A stretch of 64,000 nt of DNA from Enterobacter hormaechei ATCC 49162 (lineage in GTDB: Bacteria > Pseudomonadota > Gammaproteobacteria > Enterobacterales > Enterobacteriaceae). The notes under the pieces are model-generated. The model made no database searches. It had not been told where the DNA came from and saw only the letters and a list, made by a program, of their open reading frames with translations. Every line of letters starts with the position of its first letter. Position 1 is the stretch's first letter. Positions 60,162 to 64,000 of this stretch are shown here, one piece after another. The position numbers were made by a program, and so were the translations under genes. Location: assembly GCF_001875655.1 (NCBI RefSeq), contig NZ_MKEQ01000001.1, forward strand, positions 3,658,001 through 3,722,000. The letters are read 5' to 3'.

Positions 60162-61055
60162 GTGGCATCACTGATCTATTCCTTTGCCCAGCTTGAGGCG
60201 TTCACCGCCGTCGCTGAACACGGCAGCCTGATGAAGGCGGCCAGTAAACTCGGCAAAGATCGTACTACCCTGCGGGATCTGATCGATTTCCTGGAAGATG
60301 GGCTGGGCTACGCTCTGTTCCTGCGGGAGGGTCGGAGCCTGCGCCTGACGCCGGAGGGGGAGCAGCTTCAGCGGCAGGCGCACCTGCTGATGCGGCAGGT
60401 CAAAGCGTTTGAGGCGTTTGCCAGAACGGTGCCGGACAGCGCCACGCAGGAGATTGCCCTCGTTTACGATCCATTCACCCCCAGAGCCTTTTTACAGGCG
60501 CTGATTGCCACACTGGCGGCGAAAAACATTCGCCTGAGCCTGACCAGCGCGTCGCGCGATGAGGCAGAAGCGATGCTGGCAAACGGTCAGGCCGATGTGG
60601 GGATCTGCCAGGCGCGCAACCGCAGCGTGGGCAATGAGATGGAGTGGCGGGCGCTGGGGGCGATCGAAATGGATTTTTACGCCGCCACGACGTTGTTTGC
60701 GAAGGCATCGTCGCCGGTGTCGCTGCTCGATCTCTCTCTGGTTCCGCAGATCATTATGCATGCCGCCTCAGACGAGCCGGTTGCCCGTCGCCTGCAAATT
60801 TCAGGGCACACGCTTTTCACTAACGAACTGGAGATGCTGCGCGGCCTGCTGGAGCTGGGGTGCGGCTGGGGCTTTTTGCCGACCCATCTTCACGCGACGC
60901 AGTGGCAAAACGTTAAAAGGCTGCCCACCGAAGTGGGCAGCCAGGGGATAAGTCAGACGATGGTCACCATCTGGAAGCCAGGCAGCGACAAGCGCGGGGT
61001 GATCAATGAGACGCTGTCGCTGCTTCCGGCGTTATGGAAAAGCTCAGCGCTGTGA
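60162..61055 (+). CDS. LysR-type transcriptional regulator
   Basis: 297 aa from GTG at 60162, chosen for the GGAG six bases upstream; in-frame codons back to 60066 are not typical. Helix-turn-helix [28 protein letters not shown] is somewhat divergent; a LysR effector domain follows. Divergent from the serine hydrolase gene, its most likely target. The last 12 bases overlap the fumarase 3' end on the opposite strand. Confidence 0.85.
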   Translation: MASLIYSFAQLEAFTAVAEHGSLMKAASKLGKDRTTLRDLIDFLEDGLGYALFLREGRSLRLTPEGEQLQRQAHLLMRQVKAFEAFARTVPDSATQEIALVYDPFTPRAFLQALIATLAAKNIRLSLTSASRDEAEAMLANGQADVGICQARNRSVGNEMEWRALGAIEMDFYAATTLFAKASSPVSLLDLSLVPQIIMHAASDEPVARRLQISGHTLFTNELEMLRGLLELGCGWGFLPTHLHATQWQNVKRLPTEVGSQGISQTMVTIWKPGSDKRGVINETLSLLPALWKSSAL

Positions 61056-62693
61056 GCATCCCTGGCACTGTTTGTTCTGGATCTGCTGGAAGAAGTCGTT
61101 GCCTTTGTCATCCACCAGGATAAACGCCGGGAAGTTTTCTACCTCAATTTTCCAGATCGCTTCCATACCCAGTTCGGGATACGCCACGCACTCCAGGCTC
61201 TTGATGCTGTTTTGCGCCAGCACCGCCGCCGGGCCGCCGATGCTGCCGAGGTAGAAACCGCCGTGTTTATGGCAGGCGTCGGTGACCTGCTGGCTGCGGT
61301 TGCCTTTGGCCAGCATGATCATGCTTGCACCGTGGGATTGCAGCAGGTCCACGTAGGAGTCCATGCGTCCGGCGGTGGTTGGGCCTAAGGAGCCAGAGGC
61401 GTAACCTTCCGGCGTTTTGGCCGGGCCTGCATAGTAAATCGGGTGATCTTTCACGTACTGCGGCAGGGCTTCGCCGTTGTCGAGCAGCTCTTTCAGTTTC
61501 GCATGGGCGATGTCGCGCGCCACGATAATGGTGCCGTTCAGCGACAGGCGGGTAGAGACCGGGTGCGCGGAAAGCTGCGCCAGAATGTCGTGCATCGGCT
61601 TGTTCAGATCGATGCTTACCACGTCGCCTTCCCCCTGCTGGCGGAGAGATTCAGGAATGTACTGGCCCGGGTTGTGCTCCAGCTTCTCAATCCAGATCCC
61701 GTCGCGGTTGATCTTCGCTTTGATGTTGCGGTCAGCGGAGCAGGAGACCCCCATCCCGATTGGGCAGGAGGCACCGTGGCGCGGCAGGCGGATGACGCGG
61801 ATGTCGTGGGCGAAGTATTTCCCGCCAAACTGCGCGCCAAGGCCGAGGTTTTGCGCTTCCTGAAGCAGTTCCTGTTCCAGCTGAACGTCGCGGAACGCCT
61901 GACCGTGCGCGTTGCCTTCGGTTGGCAGCGCGTCATAGTAGCGGGTGGAAGCGAGCTTGACGGTTTTCAGCGTCGCTTCTGCGGAGGTGCCGCCGATAAC
62001 GAAGGCGATATGGTAAGGCGGGCAGGCCGCGGTGCCCAGGGTACGCATCTTCTCAACCAGATAATTTTTCAGCTTCGCCGGGGTGATCAGCGCTTTGGTT
62101 TCCTGATACAGATAGGTTTTGTTGGCAGAGCCGCCGCCTTTTGCCATGCACAGGAATTTGTATTCGTCCCCGTCCACGCTGTAGAGGTCGATTTGCGCGG
62201 GCAGGTTGGTGCCGGTGTTCACCTCTTTATACATATCCAGCGCCGCATTCTGCGAGTAGCGCAGGTTGTCTTCAATATAGGTGTTATACACGCCCTGACT
62301 CAGCGCCGCTTCATCGCCGCCGCCGGTCCAGACGCGCTGGCCTTTCTTACCCATAATGATTGCCGTGCCGGTATCCTGACACGTAGGCAGCACGCCTTTC
62401 GCCGCAATCTCGGAGTTGCGCAGGAATTGCAGGGCAACGTACTTATCGTTCTCGCTGGCTTCCGGGTCGCTCAGAATGGCCGCAACCTGCTTCTGGTGAG
62501 AGGTGCGCAGCATAAACGCCGCATCGTGGAAGGCCTGCTGCGCTAGCAGGGTCAGGGCTTCCGGCTCCACTTTCAGCACTTCCTGACCGTCGAACTCGGC
62601 AACGGAGACATGCTCTTTGGTCAGCAGATAGTATTCGGTGTCGTCATGGGAAAGCGGGAAGGGGTTCTGATAAAAAAACGGTTTATTCGACAT
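61044..62693 (-). CDS. Class I fumarate hydratase (FumA/FumB type)
   Basis: 549 aa from ATG at 62693. The three cysteines that bind the oxygen-sensitive [4Fe-4S] cluster are present at C105 (LPTCQDTG), C224 (TAACPPYH) and C318 (GMGVSCSA). Converts fumarate and malate; E. coli FumB also acts on D-tartrate. The gene lies 53 bases downstream of a DASS dicarboxylate transporter, so it may serve tartrate or C4-dicarboxylate use rather than the core TCA cycle (inference). FumA versus FumB cannot be decided here. Confidence 0.93.
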   Translation of the reverse strand: MSNKPFFYQNPFPLSHDDTEYYLLTKEHVSVAEFDGQEVLKVEPEALTLLAQQAFHDAAFMLRTSHQKQVAAILSDPEASENDKYVALQFLRNSEIAAKGVLPTCQDTGTAIIMGKKGQRVWTGGGDEAALSQGVYNTYIEDNLRYSQNAALDMYKEVNTGTNLPAQIDLYSVDGDEYKFLCMAKGGGSANKTYLYQETKALITPAKLKNYLVEKMRTLGTAACPPYHIAFVIGGTSAEATLKTVKLASTRYYDALPTEGNAHGQAFRDVQLEQELLQEAQNLGLGAQFGGKYFAHDIRVIRLPRHGASCPIGMGVSCSADRNIKAKINRDGIWIEKLEHNPGQYIPESLRQQGEGDVVSIDLNKPMHDILAQLSAHPVSTRLSLNGTIIVARDIAHAKLKELLDNGEALPQYVKDHPIYYAGPAKTPEGYASGSLGPTTAGRMDSYVDLLQSHGASMIMLAKGNRSQQVTDACHKHGGFYLGSIGGPAAVLAQNSIKSLECVAYPELGMEAIWKIEVENFPAFILVDDKGNDFFQQIQNKQCQGCSQR

Positions 62694-62746
62694 AGTATTG
62701 CTCCACAAAAATAAAACCGCCGGAGGAGAAGTCCGGCGGTCAGGAA

Positions 62747-64000
62747 TCAGAACATCATGGACATCCACGGATAGCCAATCAGCAGCAGGGCCGCCAGGAA
62801 GATGGCACCGAAGATGGTGCCGAGGCGCCAGTAGTCTTTGGTTGGCAGGTAGCCGCTACCGTAGTAAATCGGGCTTGGACCTGTACCGTACGGGGTGATG
62901 ATCCCCATTACGCCCAGCGAGGTCACCATCAGCAGGACGAACACGTCCATATTCATGCCCGGAATGGTGGAGGCGATGGTCAGCATCGCAGGCAGCAGCG
63001 CCGTGGTATGCGCGGTGGTGCTGGCAAACAGGTAGTGCAGCAGGTAGAACGCCAGCAGCAGGATAATAGTCGCCACGCCCGGAGAGATGCCGCTCATCAG
63101 CAGGCCGCCTTCTTTACCCAGCCAGCTAATGAAGCCGGTAGAAGAGAGGCCATCCGCCAGCGCCACCAGGGTAGCGAACCAGACGAAGGTGTTCCACGCG
63201 GCTTTGTTACCGGTGATATCGTTCCACTCCAGCACGCCGGTCCACAGCATCAGGCCGACAATGAGCAGGGCCGCCATCGCTGGCTCAATCCACGCCGCGG
63301 CGAAGATCCACATCAGCAGCGCACAGCACACGAACACCAGCAGCAGGATCTCATTGCGCGACAGTTTGCCCAGTTTTTCCAGTTCACGGGTCGCCCACAG
63401 CGGTACTTCGTTATTTACTTTCACTTCCGGCGGGTAGAACCAGTAGGCCAGCAGCGGCATGGTCAGGATCAGCAGGATACCCAGCGGCAGGAAGGCGAGG
63501 AACCAGGTCCCCCAGGAGATATCAATCCCGACGGTGCTTTTCACCAGCGCCAGCGCCAGCAGGTTAGGTGCCAGGGCGGAAAGGAACATCGAGCTGGTGA
63601 TACAGGCCGCGGTGATCGCCACCCACATCAGATACGAACCGATTTTGCGCGCGCTTGGGTCATTGGGTTTTGAACCGTACAGCGGCGGCAGGTTGGCAAT
63701 AATCGGGTAGATGGTCCCGCCGCTGCGCGCGGTGTTGGACGGGGTAAACGGGGCCAGCAGCAGATCCGCGAAGGTAATGGCGTAGCCGAGCGTCAGGCTG
63801 CGACGGCCAAGATATTTCACCAGAATCAGCGCCAGACGGCGGCCGAAGCGGGTTTTGTCGTAGCCCGCGGCGAACATAAAGGCACCGAAAATCAGCCAGA
63901 CGGTGGAGTTACCAAACCCGCTTACCGCCCATTTAAAGGAGGCGCCCGCCAGCTTGAATTTTGGGTCGGCCAGCTGATCGGGGCTGAACAGCACCCACTG
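62747..64000 (-). CDS. DASS-family dicarboxylate transporter (TtdT/CitT-like), 5' end outside window
   Basis: The C-terminal 417 residues of an anion:sodium or antiporter-type carrier; the reading frame is open to the window edge, so the start lies beyond 64000. [17 protein letters not shown] carries the SNT signature, and a second repeat has [34 protein letters not shown] ends the conserved core. Resembles E. coli TtdT (tartrate/succinate antiporter) and CitT. Probably cotranscribed with the fumarase gene downstream. Confidence 0.9.
   Translation of the reverse strand, partial: QWVLFSPDQLADPKFKLAGASFKWAVSGFGNSTVWLIFGAFMFAAGYDKTRFGRRLALILVKYLGRRSLTLGYAITFADLLLAPFTPSNTARSGGTIYPIIANLPPLYGSKPNDPSARKIGSYLMWVAITAACITSSMFLSALAPNLLALALVKSTVGIDISWGTWFLAFLPLGILLILTMPLLAYWFYPPEVKVNNEVPLWATRELEKLGKLSRNEILLLVFVCCALLMWIFAAAWIEPAMAALLIVGLMLWTGVLEWNDITGNKAAWNTFVWFATLVALADGLSSTGFISWLGKEGGLLMSGISPGVATIILLLAFYLLHYLFASTTAHTTALLPAMLTIASTIPGMNMDVFVLLMVTSLGVMGIITPYGTGPSPIYYGSGYLPTKDYWRLGTIFGAIFLAALLLIGYPWMSMMF

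Overview
The window is a chromosomal segment of a member of the Enterobacteriaceae, most likely Enterobacter (cloacae complex) or a close relative. This rests on the conserved order galF / O-antigen genes / gnd / ugd / wzz / his operon / yeeZ-yeeY-plaP-sbcB-dacD-sbmC-yeeA-yeeX / asn tRNAs-yeeO-amn-shiA-ldtA-nac-cbl / mtfA, with protein lengths and motifs close to the E. coli homologues. The species cannot be fixed from the sequence alone.

Region 1 (1-17 kb) is the surface-polysaccharide locus. galF is followed by a JUMPstart/ops (RfaH) element and an eight-gene, strikingly AT-rich O-antigen cluster (wzx, GT2, EpsG-type wzy, GT4, O-acetyltransferase, GT4, GT4, galE/gne). GC-richer backbone genes follow: gnd, rmlB-rmlA (without rmlC or rmlD), ugd, a convergent UDP-glucuronate epimerase (uge) and wzzB. 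Together they supply UDP-Gal/GalNAc, UDP-GlcA/GalA and dTDP-4-keto-6-deoxyglucose, assemble and flip an O unit, polymerise it and set its chain length.

Region 2 (17-33 kb) is conserved core. It holds the full his operon with its leader peptide and attenuator, yeeZ, yeeY, the putrescine importer plaP, sbcB, dacD, the SOS-controlled sbmC, yeeA and yeeX.

Region 3 (33-45 kb) carries four identical tRNA-Asn(GUU) genes in two orientations. They are interspersed with yeeO, amn, shiA, ldtA, nac (clear sigma-54 and NtrC sites), cbl, and a small accessory module: an exported 5'-nucleotidase divergent from an unrecognised double-zinc-ribbon protein, bounded by two related hairpin repeats. Three tRNA copies carry the same REP-terminator flank, and one such flank supplies the last codons of ldtA.

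Region 4 (45-55 kb) is a chromosomal aerobactin locus (iucABCD-iutA, divergent from a ShiF-type MFS gene across a Fur-box region), sitting between the last tRNA-Asn and mtfA with no integrase in view.

Region 5 (55-64 kb) is metabolic accessory DNA: a LysR regulator convergent with a CitA/TcuC-like MFS carrier paired with an orphan periplasmic binding protein; an exported serine hydrolase of the beta-lactamase fold divergent from a LysR regulator; and a class I fumarase downstream of a DASS (TtdT/CitT-type) dicarboxylate transporter that runs off the window end. No CRISPR array, prophage or intact insertion sequence was seen.
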